Positions 27,655-39,493 of a stretch of 64,000 nt of DNA are shown in pieces; positions within the stretch are counted from its first letter, which is position 1; each line of letters starts with the position of its first letter. The notes under the pieces are model-generated. The model was not told the origin of the DNA, did not search any database, and saw only the letters and a list, made by a program, of their open reading frames with translations. Both the position numbers and the translations under genes were made by a program. The DNA comes from Hemileia vastatrix (Eukaryota > Basidiomycota > Pucciniomycetes > Pucciniales > Zaghouaniaceae): NCBI GenBank assembly GCA_030280995.1, contig JASXTE010000007.1, positions 16,732,501 to 16,796,500 on the forward strand, given 5' to 3'.

Positions 27655-28580
27655 GAACTCTGTTCTTCGCACGAAGAACAGAGTTCATCCTCCTATTTTC
27701 ACACTCTGTTTAAAAAGAATAAAATGACTTACCTGGAGAGATGAGTTTAGAAAAAAGAAATATAAGTGAATGGAAGTGAACTCTGTTCTTCGCCCGAAGA
27801 ACAGAGTTCATCCTCCTATTTTCACACTCTGTTTAAAAAGAATAAAATGACTTACCTGGAGAGATGAGTTGAGAAAAAAGAACTATAAGTGAATGGAAGT
27901 GAACTCTGTTCTTCGCCCGAAGAACAGAGTTCATCCTCCTATTTTCACACTCTGTTTAAAAAGAATAAAATGACTTACCTGGAGAGATGAGTTGAGAAAA
28001 AAGAAATATAAGTGAATGGAAGTGAACTCTGTTCTTCGCCCGAAGAACAGAGTTCATCCTCCTATTTTCACACTCTGTTTAAAAAGAATAAAATGACTTA
28101 CCTGGAGAGATGAGTTGAGAAAAAAGAACTATAAGTGAATGGAAGTGAACTCTGTTCTTCGCCAGAAGAACAGAGTTCATCCTCCTATTTTCACACTCTG
28201 TTTAAAAAGAATAAAATGACTTACCTGGAGAGATGAGTTGAGAAAAAAGAAATATAAGTGAATGGAAGTGAACTCTGTTCTTCGCCCGAAGAACAGAGTT
28301 CATCCTCCTATTTTCACACTCTGTTTAAAAAGAATAAAATGACTTACCTGGAGAGATGAGTTGAGAAAAAAGAACTATAAGTGAATGGAAGTGAACTCTG
28401 TTCTTCGCCCGAAGAACAGAGTTCATCCTCCTATTTTCACACTCTGTTTAAAAAGAATAAAATGACTTACCTGGAGAGATGAGTTGAGAAAAAAGAAATA
28501 TAAGTGAATGGAAGTGAACTCTGTTCTTCGCCCGAAGAACAGAGTTCATCCTCCTATTTTCACACTCTGTTTAAAAAGAG
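27655..28580. repeat. Eight-unit 123-bp satellite with a 15-bp-arm palindrome
   Basis: Palindromes start at 27655, 27778, 27901, 28024, 28147, 28270, 28393 and 28516, exactly 123 bp apart. Each has GAACTCTGTTCTTCG, a 2-nt centre, and its reverse complement. Units alternate between AGAAATATAAG and AGAACTATAAG near their ends, so the array is built of 246-bp dimers. Each unit also holds ACTTACCTGGAGAGATGAG, whose reverse complement is a splice-donor-like segment found once in transposon 2 near 50310. Confidence 0.95.
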
Positions 28581-28850
28581 GGAGTTTTGAGGGGGATAGG
28601 AGGGGGGTTTGGAGGGGGGGTTTGGAGGGGGGGTTTGGAGGGGGGGTTAGAGGCGGGTTTGGTGGGGATTTGGAGGGAGGATTTGGGGGATTTGGTGGGG
28701 GGTGGAGTGGAATGAGGGGAAGATATGAGGAGACCAAGAAGGGGGAGAAAGGGAGAGATGAGACCAAAGAGGGAGAAAAGGGAGGTTAGAGTGAGCCAAG
28801 GAGGGGTGAATGAGGCAGCCAAAGGGGGGAAAAGGGGGATGATTCCAAGG
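28581..28850 (+). repeat. G-rich tract with runs of six to seven G
   Basis: Repeated GGAGGGGGGGTTT units at about 28590-28645 are followed by GGGA/GGAT-rich sequence. Many G runs lie close together, so G-quadruplexes are possible. Translations of this part in either strand are low-complexity and I do not call them genes. Confidence 0.8.
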
Positions 28851-28852
28851 AG

Positions 28853-29316
28853 TTGATGGTAGTGATACATCGTTTGGTATAAGTGTTAACTGAACCATAC
28901 CCTAAATCAAAGACATTTTCTAAACGTTTCAAAGCGGCTCCATTACCATTTGAACCCAAACGGCATAGTGTGATGGCCAATTGAATTGAAGGATGTCGTT
29001 GTTCTTTTTGAGAATTATTGTGAAATATGGGATGATCCTGAATAAGCTCAAGCAATTTAAGGAAAAATTCCTGAGAAGTCCTGAACAGCTGTCTAAAACT
29101 GGGTGTAGATAGGTTAAGAAGTGTTTGGATGGTGTACTTGGGGGTATGAAGTACTTGAGGCTTTCTGGGAAGAAGGTAACGTTTCCTGGCCATTTTTGAT
29201 AAAACGACAAAATCTTCTTCTAGATCAGAATCGGAATCAGAGTCCAAGAGCAGTTCAAGCGCCATGAAAGTCATTGCTTTATGTAATTTATCACGATTTG
29301 AAAGTGAGGAAGGCAT
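28853..29316 (-). pseudogene. Transposase N-terminus, PIF/Harbinger type (transposon 1)
   Basis: The ATG at 29316 opens MPSSLSNRDKLHKAMTFMALEL with an acidic DSDSDSDLEEDF patch. It continues through QTLLNLSTPSFRQLFRTSQEFFLKLLELIQDHPIF to QLAITLCRLGSNGNGAALKRLENVFDLGYGSVNTYTKR. The last part, LA..LyRLGsnGng.s...l...fg.s.gtv..yt.R, is the helix-turn-helix that precedes the DDE domain in PIF/Harbinger transposases. The DDE part is replaced by the G-rich tract. Confidence 0.75.
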
Positions 29317-29627
29317 GACTCTTATATGATATGATATGAAGATGTAAGTGATGTACGATGTTTTGAGTTATGAAGTGTTATTCTGCGGAGTGCTGCGTAT
29401 GAATGGGATGATGCTGACAAATCAGTGAAATGGGACTTGATGGTGAAATCAGCACTTTTGGTTGAGAAAGTGCGGATTTGAGTGAAATAAGTGACTTATT
29501 TCATTTTGAAATCCACCAGTATTGGGGCTAGTGTGTTTTGGAAATCTGCACTTATTTAAGTGCGGATTTGGTCAAATTTAAGTGCAGATTTGTAAGTGCG
29601 GATTTGCCAGAACTGACACCCCCTAAT

Positions 29628-31980
29628 AAAAATATTTTGATATAAAAATATAATTATTTTTATATTTAAAAATACTTAATAAAAATTCTAAAAAATTCTA
29701 AATTTTTTCATGGCTTAACTGAGCTTGAATCACACTTGGAAACAGGATTGCATTGAGATTTCAATCTAAGTTCCACCAAAAACATGATAAATATTTTTTT
29801 GAAAATGTATATAGTCATTGCAATGAATAAAACTAGTAAAAGAAAAGACTGAGAAATTTTTTTCTGTTACTGAATAGATTATTGTAAATATATTGAGGCA
29901 GATAAATTATTAAAGTTTCTTAAATTCTCAGTTATTACAGTCAATTATCCAGTTATATATAGTAATCACAAAACAAGAAATGAAGCTAAATGGTTATACA
30001 TGTAGATAAATCTTTTCTTCAAACTTTACTTGAATTATTTAATTTAATTCAAAGATATTTTTAATCTAACCAACATATTTTACTATTAAATTTAAAAATA
30101 AATACAATATACTCATAAAATACATAAGTTCAATTTTTTAAAATTGCTTTAAATGTAATGTTTTAGTTTTCAGCTTTTTGCTAAAATTTTCCTATTATAT
30201 TATTTATTTATATCATGTATACTTATCAGAAGCATACTGTCAATTCTTGTGTAAAAAAGCAAAATAGTATTTCATTACCAATTATTTTATTATGTTACTT
30301 TCTTAGTCTTAAAGTGCGTAGTAAATAAAAAATATTAAATAAAGATGTATAAACTATAGGTTTAAGTTTAAAAATATCAATAAAAGATAATTATTAATCA
30401 TTTTTCATATTGGCAGAATAGAGCTGTAGATTAGGGGACGGACTCTGATGTTCTCCTGAAGAATAGAGTACACTCTCCATCTTTTTCTACCTCAATTGAC
30501 AACCTCACAATCTCTCCACACAACTTTTTCTACCTTTTTTTTTCTGTTAATTCTATTACAACCCCCCACCCTTTTATTGCCCTCCTGATACATTTGCTAT
30601 ACCCTCTAAGCTTCAAAATCCAAGTTTAATCCCTCCTCACTATTCCCCTCCATTCTATTTTCAATTTTAACACAACTCCACCCCTTTTGCTACCATTCTC
30701 ATCCCTCACCACTCCTTTCTTGCTTCTCCCTACCCTACCCCACCCCTCTCAACCTTACCCTATCTATTTTTGCCTCAACTCCACCCCAATCCTTTTATAA
30801 CTAATTAAAATGCTTTTGCTTTCAACCCCTGTTTTTTCTCTCTTCACCCCAGAAATTCCCCACCCCACCCCAATCCACCCATTCAATTTTCATCCAACAC
30901 CTATGGCTTTCCAAATCACCCTCTTTTCTGTTTATAGAGTAAAAGGAGCTGGAAGGGGAGAAAAAATAGTGATATCAAGAAAGTTGGGGTGGAAAGTGGT
31001 GAAGAGGGGAATAAATAGGGTGTTAAGGGGAGAAAAATAAGTGAGGAGGGGTGGAGAAGGGGGAATAAGGGTTTGGGATGGGAAAGTTCTTGGTAGACTT
31101 AAATAAAATGTAAGAGGGAGAAAATTTTAGATGGGTGAAGAATGAGATTTGAAGTTTGAGGGAGGAAAGTACTTGTAAGGAAAATTTTGAAACAATGTAA
31201 ACTCAAAAATTATATAATATATTTTGAAACTTCAAAATTGTAATGGCATGAAAAATCTCAAAAAAAACTCAAAAATATTTTTCAATATTTATTAACCATA
31301 GATTTTATTCTCATTAAAATTAGATTCTTTATTCTTTTGATATAATGAAGATCATGATAAATTATTTTTTTAATAGAATTGGGCCCATTTCCTGTTTTAA
31401 AATATATAAATATGGAATGTGAATCAATCTTACAAATTGTTCTATTGACTAGATTTAATGTTAAATTATTTTAAGGAGTGTTTCAACTTCCACAAATGTT
31501 TTGAAAATTGATAAATAAATAATAATATTGATTAATATAATGAGAAAAGGCATTTATATCTCAATTTTTTACTGATATAAATTTAATGAAATATAGAAAT
31601 TCAATAAATATTTCTTAATGAATAATTTCTTAGAATATTGGATGCTTTATCTATAAATTTATAAGGTTAATACCCTATAAATTTTTGTGAAATCTCTTAT
31701 AATTCAAAGTACCTGAGAGTTTCATTAGATTTAAAAAATGAAAAAAAATTACAATTTTTTAAAATCTTATGAAGCCACAAGGCTAGATTGATAGTGGGGC
31801 TCATTTATTTTTTTATCCTATCAACAAATCCTCTCATTCAAGTATAAATATTTTTTGAACTATTAATCAACTGTGCTTCAATGAAAGTTCAAATTAGTTT
31901 CAAGGTGTTTTCAAAGTAAATTCACTATTTCTTCATGATTTTTTCATCACTGCCTCAATTTGTGCTCAATTAGATATAAA
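29628..31980. other. Degraded sequence with a strand-composition switch
   Basis: No gene is recognised. At 30436-30470 a decayed copy of the GAACTCTGTTCTTC palindrome is visible. From about 30470 to 30930 the plus strand is pyrimidine-rich (repeated CCACCCC, CCCTCC). From 30945 to about 31170 it is purine-rich (GGGGAGAA, GGAGGGG). The open frame at 30810-31040 spans the switch and looks accidental. Confidence 0.6.
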
Positions 31981-31984
31981 TTAG

Positions 31985-32027
31985 GGTTCAAGTTTGTGGA
32001 CTTGCTAGCAACTCCGCCCCCATATTG
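31985..32027. mobile_element. Right end of a MITE (GACTTGCTAGCAA... family)
   Basis: GGACTTGCTAGCAACTCC followed by CCCCCATATTG matches the right end of the MITE at 53441-53676. The left end is not recognisable. It is inserted in a B-type LTR, which resumes at about 32030. Confidence 0.5.
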
Positions 32028-32029
32028 TG

Positions 32030-32711
32030 TGGTGATATATAAAAGTGTTATTTTATAAGGGTATTACAAATTAATAATTGTTGTTATGCATAGCTTTTTT
32101 TAATGATAATATAATGATTGTATGATTTCTGAACTCTCTGATGTCTAATCTAATCTTGAGTCTACAGATTTATATGCATAGCTAGGTCATGTGCCCTACT
32201 TTCCTGGCCTAGAGCATTTCAGAGCTTTTACAAAGTTCTGGACTCAATTAGAACCTGAAAACCTTACTAAAAAATCTTTAAAAATTACAGACAATAAAGC
32301 TACTTCTCCTCTACATCACTAAAAAAAATTCATAGTCTTTGCAGCCCTATTTAATTAATTAAAATTAATCAAAGCTAAGTAAATTATGAAAATTTAAAAA
32401 TAATCAAAAATACTTTATAAAATTATTAAAAATATTAGGAAAATAGTGAAAATTCCCTAAAAATTTCCAAAGTTTTTTGAGACTCCTTACTTGCATTTCT
32501 ATGCACTTTTGAGCCTATAATTTTCTTTCTTGATCAATAAATATTTTTTAAATGTTGACTTGTAAAGTTAACCCTTTTTAACAGTTTATAACCATCCATT
32601 ATTTCAAATAAGAATTATACAAAAATAGATTGGCTTTAAAATATTTATAATGACCTTCCCATATCCTCCTTAAATAAACCTTAGTGCTGTAATAATCTTT
32701 AGGCTTCCACA
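32030..32711 (-). repeat. B-type LTR fragment, candidate 5' LTR of relic D
   Basis: It is parallel to the LTR at 24321-25396, from the TTATTTTATAAGGGT segment to the TGTGGAAGCC start at 32711. Together the two would bound relic D at 24321-32711. No clear target duplication is visible. Confidence 0.6.
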
Positions 32712-32747
32712 GGGGGCTCCCGCTGTGGCATTCCATATAAGGGTATG

Positions 32748-33885
32748 TGTCAGCCAGGCTATTCCAGGAGCCCAGTAAGTTTTATGTCAATTTACTGGAA
32801 CCAAAATAGGGTGTAAAAATATTCTTATTATGTATACAAATTAATCTTATATTGCATAATGAAATGATATAAGTATTTTATTAAATATACATAAAATAAG
32901 TATTATATTAATTTCATTACTATATAAATTCTATATAAATTTAAATTAAGCATAATTAATATTATATTCTATAAATTATGGCGCATTTTTATGTATTTAA
33001 TAGATATAAATAACTAATTAATTAATTAATTATAAACATATATTATAATTATAAGTATAAAATTAACTTATAATGTAATTAAATTAATTAATTAAATTTA
33101 TATGTTAAATAAAACCTTACATATGTTATTAAACAATAATATTAGGCGCTTTTTTGATTCCTAATTGTGTCATCAAAGTATTAAACAAGTTAAAACACTT
33201 ATTTAAATATATTATTAATGTTTTATTCTAAAAATTAGTAATCTTGTTATAATAAGTATTTGTTTTAAATTAAATTAATTATTACACTAATAAAAGTAAT
33301 TAAAATAATTAATTATTCATGTTTTATACTAAATTAATTAATTACATTATTTTTGACGTGTTAAAATAAGTTATTTTTCATGTTTCAGTTAAATTGGTTA
33401 TTATTTAAAAAAATTATAAGACATGTTTCAAATTAATTAAATTATTTTTATGTGTCTCAAACCTATTTAATTACTCACTAAATTTATGGTAACTGTTTGA
33501 GTTAAAATTGGTGGATATTTGGGCTCTAACTCATGTGTTTTATTTAATGGTGTCATATTTCCCCTTACACTTACTCAAAATCAGCTATTTATTATTATAT
33601 TTTTATTATTGTTTGTATATACTTTATTATGACGCTTCAGAGGGCCTCTTGCCTATATAAAGGCCTTGGGTAACCCCCCGTAGCCTCACCACTTATTATA
33701 CACTCAAAACTTAACCATGTTTTTTAATATAATACATTTATTATTATTTTTATTAGTACTACTATTCTGATCTAAATTTTATATAAAAATCTAAGGTTGC
33801 TCTAGTTTTGTTAATAATACTAATTGTGAACTGCGCATTGATAAATAACTTACAAAATTTAAATATTATATATTGAACCTCCTGT
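32748..33885 (+). repeat. LTR related to the A family, right end unclear
   Basis: It starts TGTCAGCCAGGCT, like the A LTR, and has a GCCTATATAAAGGC promoter core at 33651-33663. Between them is AT-rich sequence with many ATTAATTA runs. The core is about 900 bp from the start rather than 500. The end is not defined, and I set it at the next LTR-like start. Confidence 0.5.
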
Positions 33886-34559
33886 TGTGTCATTCCTCAA
33901 GCTTTTGTTGTTGCATTTTCCTTATTTCTCACTCTAACTTTCTTACCCCTTTTTTTTAAATCTAAATTTTTTTTATAAATTCTTTATTTCATTTCATTTC
34001 TCTATTCCTTTCCTCCTCTTCCTCCTTCTTCTAGACAACTGGCTTACAGTATGCCTTATTGTGCCAATTTTTATGGATTATGTTATTTCCTGGATTTCAG
34101 ATTATTTTTGATTTATGGGGTCTATTTAGATATTTTCATCAAAAAGAAAGGGTTATTTTCTTAAATCAACTCAATATGGATTTATTTATTATTGGAAAAT
34201 GTGGTCACTTTTGAAGGATTTCTAATTTTAATAGAGGAATATGGTTTTTGTGGATTTGGAAATGGTCTTATTGGATTTTTGGGGTGATTCTCTATGTTTT
34301 GGGTATTTTCTGGGGCTCTCCTGGGTTTATTTTTGGAAGATTAGTAGCTATTTTCTGAATCATCAGGCTGGATATTTGGAATTTTTGAAGGTTATTATTA
34401 TCATTGGATAGCCCTAATTTATCTCTATCTTTTATGTCTTTATGTTTTTTTATCATATTTTACTAATTTTGTAGTGTTTTAGTTGATTTAGTGTTTTATA
34501 GTATTATAGGTGGATATGGTATGCTCATGGAATGGCCACAGAGCTCCAGTGCTCTGGTG

Positions 34560-34738
34560 ATTGTCTGGTGTAAAAGCAAAGTGTGGTGGAAAAATTCTGT
34601 CACTGTGGCAAAATTATCTCACTGTGTAAAAATTAGCTCAATCTGGAAAACTTAGCTCATTGTGGCAAAATTTTCTCACATTGTGAAAGTTTGGTCACTG
34701 TGGCAAAATTTTGTCATTGTGGCAAAATTTGGTTATAA
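34560..34738 (+). repeat. Degenerate ~20-bp tandem repeat (CACTGTGGCAAAATTTTG)
   Basis: Around eight variants of TCACTGTGGCAAAATTTT occur in a row, with spacing of about 19-29 bp. The last ones are best conserved. It lies in LTR-derived sequence and has no match elsewhere in the window. Confidence 0.75.
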
Positions 34739-35526
34739 AATTGATTATGCTGATAGATAACTGAATTATTGTAGAATATATGCATGTAGGGTATTTTTAG
34801 GAAGGTCTAGAGGAGGAGAATCATAGTAAAAGGACAATGGCGTATTTTTTAACTTATTTTTGAAATATTAATTTTGAGGCTAAGGGTCTTTTGTATAATT
34901 TAACAATATTTAACATAACTCAACAATACCTTAAACTAATATCAACATATAAGGTAACATTGGATAGCTCTCATCCTATGGGACTCAAATTTATGGCTTT
35001 CTTTATAAAATTCAAAAAATATAAAAACATTTAACTCACTTTCTTTAGAAATTTCATTTCTATGGTGTAACTTCTTGTTGCATTTCACTTTAATTTTATT
35101 TTGAACAGGTCCCTATCATCCCAAATTCAACAAATCTAAATTAGTCAACAAGTACTTCTCATATCAAGTAGACATTATATCTTAGATTATTGGGAACTCT
35201 TATTTTACTTAAAGGGACAGGTTTTTCTTCTGTTTATCCAACTTCCTTGGATTCTGCTTACAGAAAGGCAACTGTAAGAGTCTTTCTACACCACATGAAG
35301 CAAAGCAACATTCAGGCCTGAATATGAATTTGGAAGGTGAAGGAAGTACTTGGGAATGGTTTTTTATGTGTTTAAGAAGTGGTAAAGAGGGAATTGGGTA
35401 GATTAGAGGTGGTCTGTGTGGACATACTGAAGAATAAAGTTTAAGTAAACTCTTTTTATTACACAACCATCTGGTAATTAGATTACTTTTTCTCACTCAG
35501 TTTTCACCATTTTTTGGCCACTATTG

Positions 35527-35636
35527 CAGAGGGGGAAATAAGTGGAAACCAGATGTCAGGTTCAGTTCACATGCTGAATTGAATCAATTCACTATGTGAA
35601 CTGATCCTGAAGTCTGGTTTCCATTTTTCCCCTGTG
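35527..35636. mobile_element. 110-bp foldback MITE
   Basis: The left arm starts CAGAGGGGGAAATA and the right arm, reversed, CACAGGGGAAAAAT. The arms stay complementary for about 40 bp each (GGAAACCAGA, CAGTTCACAT). ATTG flanks both sides (35523-35526, 35637-35640). The homologous LTR at 47690-47710 lacks the insertion, which gives an empty site. Confidence 0.8.
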
Positions 35637-37019
35637 ATTGGGTGTGTTTGTTGCAAGGTGAGTTCTTCATTTGACTGAACTTTGGCAACTGGTTTCTATG
35701 GTGTATATTTGTAGTCTGAATCAAGTATTATTGCTGTTTTCTGTGAAAAAAGTGCACTTTTTCTCTGGTTTCTGGTGTGGATTTTCTTCACATTTCATTT
35801 TTTGGTTCTTTGGTTCTCAGTAGTCTGCTATTGGCTACTGTCTTGACATGTTAAGAAATTAAAAATTTTGTTGGGAGGGGTATTGTAACAGTCTCTTATT
35901 TGCTGTAGAAAATGAATCTCACCTGGTATTTATCAAAGGGAAAGGGGTTTTTCTCTCAAGTTTTTCTCCAACTCCCTTGGTCAATTCCTATAGCTAGTAC
36001 TATAGGATTGTCTTAAATTGCACTAAATGTTGATGAAATATTATTATGGTATTCCAAATAAGATTATTAGTTGGTTATTTAATTTTTATGAATTTTGTTA
36101 TAAAGAAAGTTGATTGGTTATACAGCAAATATTGGTTATTTTAATGCATTAAAGTAAAAATTATTTTTCAGGTCAAGAAAAATTATTAGGGGCTTGAAAA
36201 TGTATGGAAATAAAATTCAGGAGGCTCTAGAACCTTTAGGAATTTTCTTAGAATTTTTCCTATTTTTCATATATTTTTAATAATTTTATTAAAAAAAATT
36301 TAATTTTCTTGATTTTTTATAAAAGGGTCAACTTTGATAATTTTTAGTTTGAAGAAAGGGTATTTTCAGACTGAGAAAATTAGTGGAAAGTCTCTTCAGA
36401 AGTATCTCTATCATCTCTAATCTTTATAGATTTTTATTAATGTTTTAAGGTTGTAATTGAGTCTAGAAGTTGGGACAAGCTAAGGATGAGCTCCGGAAGG
36501 AAAAAATGGGGCGCCTGATTAGAATATGCATATAAAAGCTGTAGACTCAAAATATAGAGAACAACTAACCACCACAACATATTAATTAGTTTTTTTAATA
36601 CCATTATATTATAAAAATTTTAAATAACACTTCAATTAGTTTACACAACAACTCATAAATATGTACATATAGGGTATTTTTAGAAAGCTCTCAACTCCAG
36701 AGACTCAATTTTAGCATCTTTTAATTAAAATAAAAACTTAATAAAAAAATTAAATTCAATCATTTATATATCTCTTCACTGGTGCAAATTTTTGTTGTTT
36801 TTCAGTATATTTTCCAAGAACATAGATTCACATCATCTAAAAAGAATCAAAACCAACTGATAAAGAAGTCTTTTTCATATCAAGTAGAAATTATATCTTA
36901 GATTATTTAAAACTCATTATTTATTTTATAGGGAAAGGGTTTTCTTAGGTTTATCCAACTCCATTGGATTCTTCTTGCAGTAAGGCAACTTTAAGAGTCT
37001 TTCTACACCAGGATAAGGG

Positions 37020-37640
37020 CTTCTTCAGGAGAAGTGGGATAGATATTTGATTCTGCTGAAAAATTTGGTGAGGTTTTAGATACTCAGTTTTCTACTCCTT
37101 TGGTATTTGAAAATTTCACCCTGAATGGCAGGGAGGCCAGGGCATTTGTTGATTGAGGTTCTCAAACAAACCTGATCTCTTTTTATGAGGATACTCATTT
37201 GTGTGACCCCATAAAGATAGGTATTGGTGGAAATTTAAGAGACATAGAAGGTCATGTCACTGAACTAGTGAGTACTTCAGAGTTTTTTAAGTTGGATGTT
37301 GGTGAAGCCACTGGGAAGGTCCACTTAAATATTACCAAGGTAGAAGTAAAAGCTGTATCAGATGGGCCATTCTTGCTGGATTTCACAGCAAGGATTGGCT
37401 ATAATTTTGATTTTTGAATCAGTCTGCAGTTTACTGGAGAAGATGAGAGAAGACTTCATATGAGGTTGTCATCCCCTTGTGAGGAGGAATGGGAAACAAG
37501 ACCTGGCACGCCATCTATGTGCCAATGTATGAATTGTTGCAGAAGAATTATTGAAGTTGGTTCTGTCTCTATTTTCTTGGAGTATGGCTCACAATCTAGT
37601 AGGAGTCTGTGTTTTTTAGAGTGATGAGGGCTGATAACCC
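37020..37640 (+). pseudogene. Relic C gag-protease remnant
   Basis: It aligns with 11640-12241 of element B. The protease active site reads FVD, stop, GSQTNLIS: the residue after Asp is a TGA. GKVHLNITKVEVKAVSDGPFLLDF and ETRPGTPSMCQCMNC-like sequence follow. The segment ends at tandem stops right behind T TTT TTA. Unlike B, it has no frame break after the active site. Confidence 0.75.
37612..37618 (+). promoter_or_regulatory. Conserved slippery heptamer T TTT TTA in relic C
   Basis: Codons TGT TTT TTA GAG TGA in the protease frame. The -1 frame continues with MRADNPS and then sequence matching the start of pol in B. Position and phase equal those of 12229-12235. Confidence 0.65.
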
Positions 37641-38470
37641 TAGTGCTTAAACCTATCCCCAAGATGTGGAAATCCTAGTTTGTAGTAGTTCAGCTCCCTT
37701 AGATATATACCAAGTGGATTTTCAACTTTCTCTCTTTAATGTTTCTTTTCTCTGCAAGTATTCTTCATGTTTTTTATAAAGTCTCTGTTCTCTCTCAAGA
37801 TTTTCAATTATTTTTTATTCAACTTCAAGAAAGAAGATTGGTTACATATCTTTATTGAAAGATATGAGGAAAAGCTTTGGAGTGGTGAGATTGGAAAGTA
37901 AAAGTAAGTTCTCCCAATTGTACATTGCTAGGGTTACTTTTACACCTTTTAAAAACATTATCTTGGCCAGGAATGTGAGAATCAGTGAAACCCATGGTTT
38001 TTTTTTGTAATTTAGAAGAAAACTTAAGAAAAGAAGAAAAAAATCTCAAGATAATTCAAGAAAATTAAGAAAAAATCTGAAGATAGTGAAGAAAGAAGTT
38101 GAAAATTCTTTTTTTGAAGATCAGCAAGTTCAATTTTTGAACCTCCAGAATGAGATTAAACTGAAGAATTTTGATTGACTTGGTTCTGAAGATGGATCAG
38201 TATTTGAAGATTTAGAAGATGCAAGTGAAGATGAAGATTTGGTTTTGAGGAAGATTTTTGGAGTGGTAATATTGGGTAACAGAAGTAGGTGCTCCCAATT
38301 GTGCACCACCAGACTTTCTGCTATGCCTTTCAAAAACGTTACCTTGGCCACACATGTGAGAAATGGGGGAACCCTTGGTTTTTGCTCTGGGTCTAGTGAT
38401 GAAGATATCCTTAAGATTTCTCAAGTTGAAGGTGGAGCTGCATAATAAAAGAAGGCAGCCCAGAAGATTA
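37641..38470 (+). pseudogene. Relic C pol linker
   Basis: It corresponds to 12245-13100 of element B. One hairpin-type motif remains at about 38139 (CCTCCAGAATGAGATTAAAC). Two segments about 370 bp apart (near 37870-37990 and 38250-38370) share CTCCCAATTGT... and ...CTTGGCCA. This is a tandem duplication like the 150-bp one in B but longer. Confidence 0.6.
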
Positions 38471-39493
38471 GGCTTGTCAATGAGTGTGTGCCAGCTGGAA
38501 TGAATCCCCCTTTAAAGAAGCCTCCGTTTTCAAAATATTTTTACTGTTCCTCCCTTGTGAAAAATCCTCCTGAATTTGTGGAAACTGATAGGGTGACTTT
38601 GGAAAGGTTAAAGGTAGTTAATTTTGGAACTGATGGGTGGTTGTCTGAGGAGGAAAAGATTTTGTTTTTTAATTTTATTGTGTTGAGGGAAAAAGCTTTG
38701 GAATTTTTTGAGGAGGAAAGAAGTTTGTTGAAAAATTCTTATGGAGAACCTTACTTGATTCCTGTGATGTGCCATGAACCTTGGAAAATAAAGCCAATTA
38801 TCATTACAGCTGCTATCAGAGATGATTTTGTGGAGATATTTAGGGAAAGATTCAGGAATGGGTTATATGGACAGTCAACATCTAGTTATTCTAGTACTTT
38901 TTTTGGTGTGAAGAAGAAAAATACATATTTGAAGGGGATTCATGATCTAAGGGCCTTGAATAAGGTCACTATCAAGGATTCTGGGATACCACCTAGTGCA
39001 GAGGATTTCGTGGAAGATTTTTCTGGAAGGGTGTGTTATTTTTGGGGTGGTATTATGTGTAGTTATGATAAGAGGAGACTTCATGTGGATTCAAGATCTC
39101 TCACAACCTTTAAGACTCCTTTGGGAATATTTAAACTCACTAGATTACTTCAAGTAGCAACTAATTCAGTGGAAGTTTATCAAGCATAGATGGCTTGCAT
39201 TTGTCAGGATGAGGTCCCTACTCATGATGAAATTTCTATAGATGATTGTGGAATTAAAGGTCTCATTACTGATTACTCCAATGAGGTGTTGAAGGAAAAC
39301 CCTGGTATAAGGAGGTTTTTTTGGGAATATGAAATAAATCTAGAGTATTTTTTGGGATTGAGGAAGCTGGTTTGACTATCTCTGGGTTAAAATTTTGTTG
39401 TTTTTTTCTGGCCATGAAAATTCTGGGTCATGTTGTGTGTAAGGAGGGAAGGATTATGGCAAAGAAAAAAATTAATAAAATTCAGTGATGGCT
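38471..39493 (+). pseudogene. Relic C reverse transcriptase
   Basis: It aligns with 13080-14100 of element B: NPPLKKPPFS, SLVKNPPEFVETDRVTLERLKVVNFGTDGW, IHDLRALNKVTIKDSGIPPSAEDFVE and LTTFKTPLGIFKLTRL are all recognisable. The catalytic box reads ISIDDCGIKG. Stops occur at about 39187 (before MACICQDE) and later. Few CpG remain. Confidence 0.85.

Larger units (their letters stand above)
26428..29624. mobile_element. PIF/Harbinger-like DNA transposon 1
   Basis: Both ends carry the same 32-bp inverted repeat, starting AGGGGGTGTCAG and ending ATCCGCACTTA. AAT is duplicated on each side (26425-26427, 29625-29627). Inside each end a 12-bp motif AAATC[CA]GCACTT recurs several times in both orientations, probably as transposase sites. 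The interior has a coiled-coil ORF on plus, a 123-bp palindrome array, a G-rich tract and the N-terminal part of a transposase on minus. The catalytic part is missing, so this copy depends on others. Confidence 0.85.
33886..37010 (+). repeat. Mosaic of LTR sequence upstream of relic C
   Basis: Parts match the type-C LTR (34290-34500 with 24000-24290 and 47130-47450; 35440-36000 with 47630-48060). Other parts match the downstream half of LTR B (34785-35291 and 36170-37010), each ending CTTTCTACACCA. These may be nested or duplicated LTR pieces and I cannot resolve the order of events. The last piece runs straight into protease sequence at about 37020, so the gag region was deleted. Confidence 0.5.

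Noticed and set aside
28508..28789. Gly/Phe/Arg-rich ORF on plus and Pro-rich ORFs on minus over the G tract
   Set aside because: They follow from the repeated GGAGGGGGGGTTT composition in all frames. No conserved domain and no start context.
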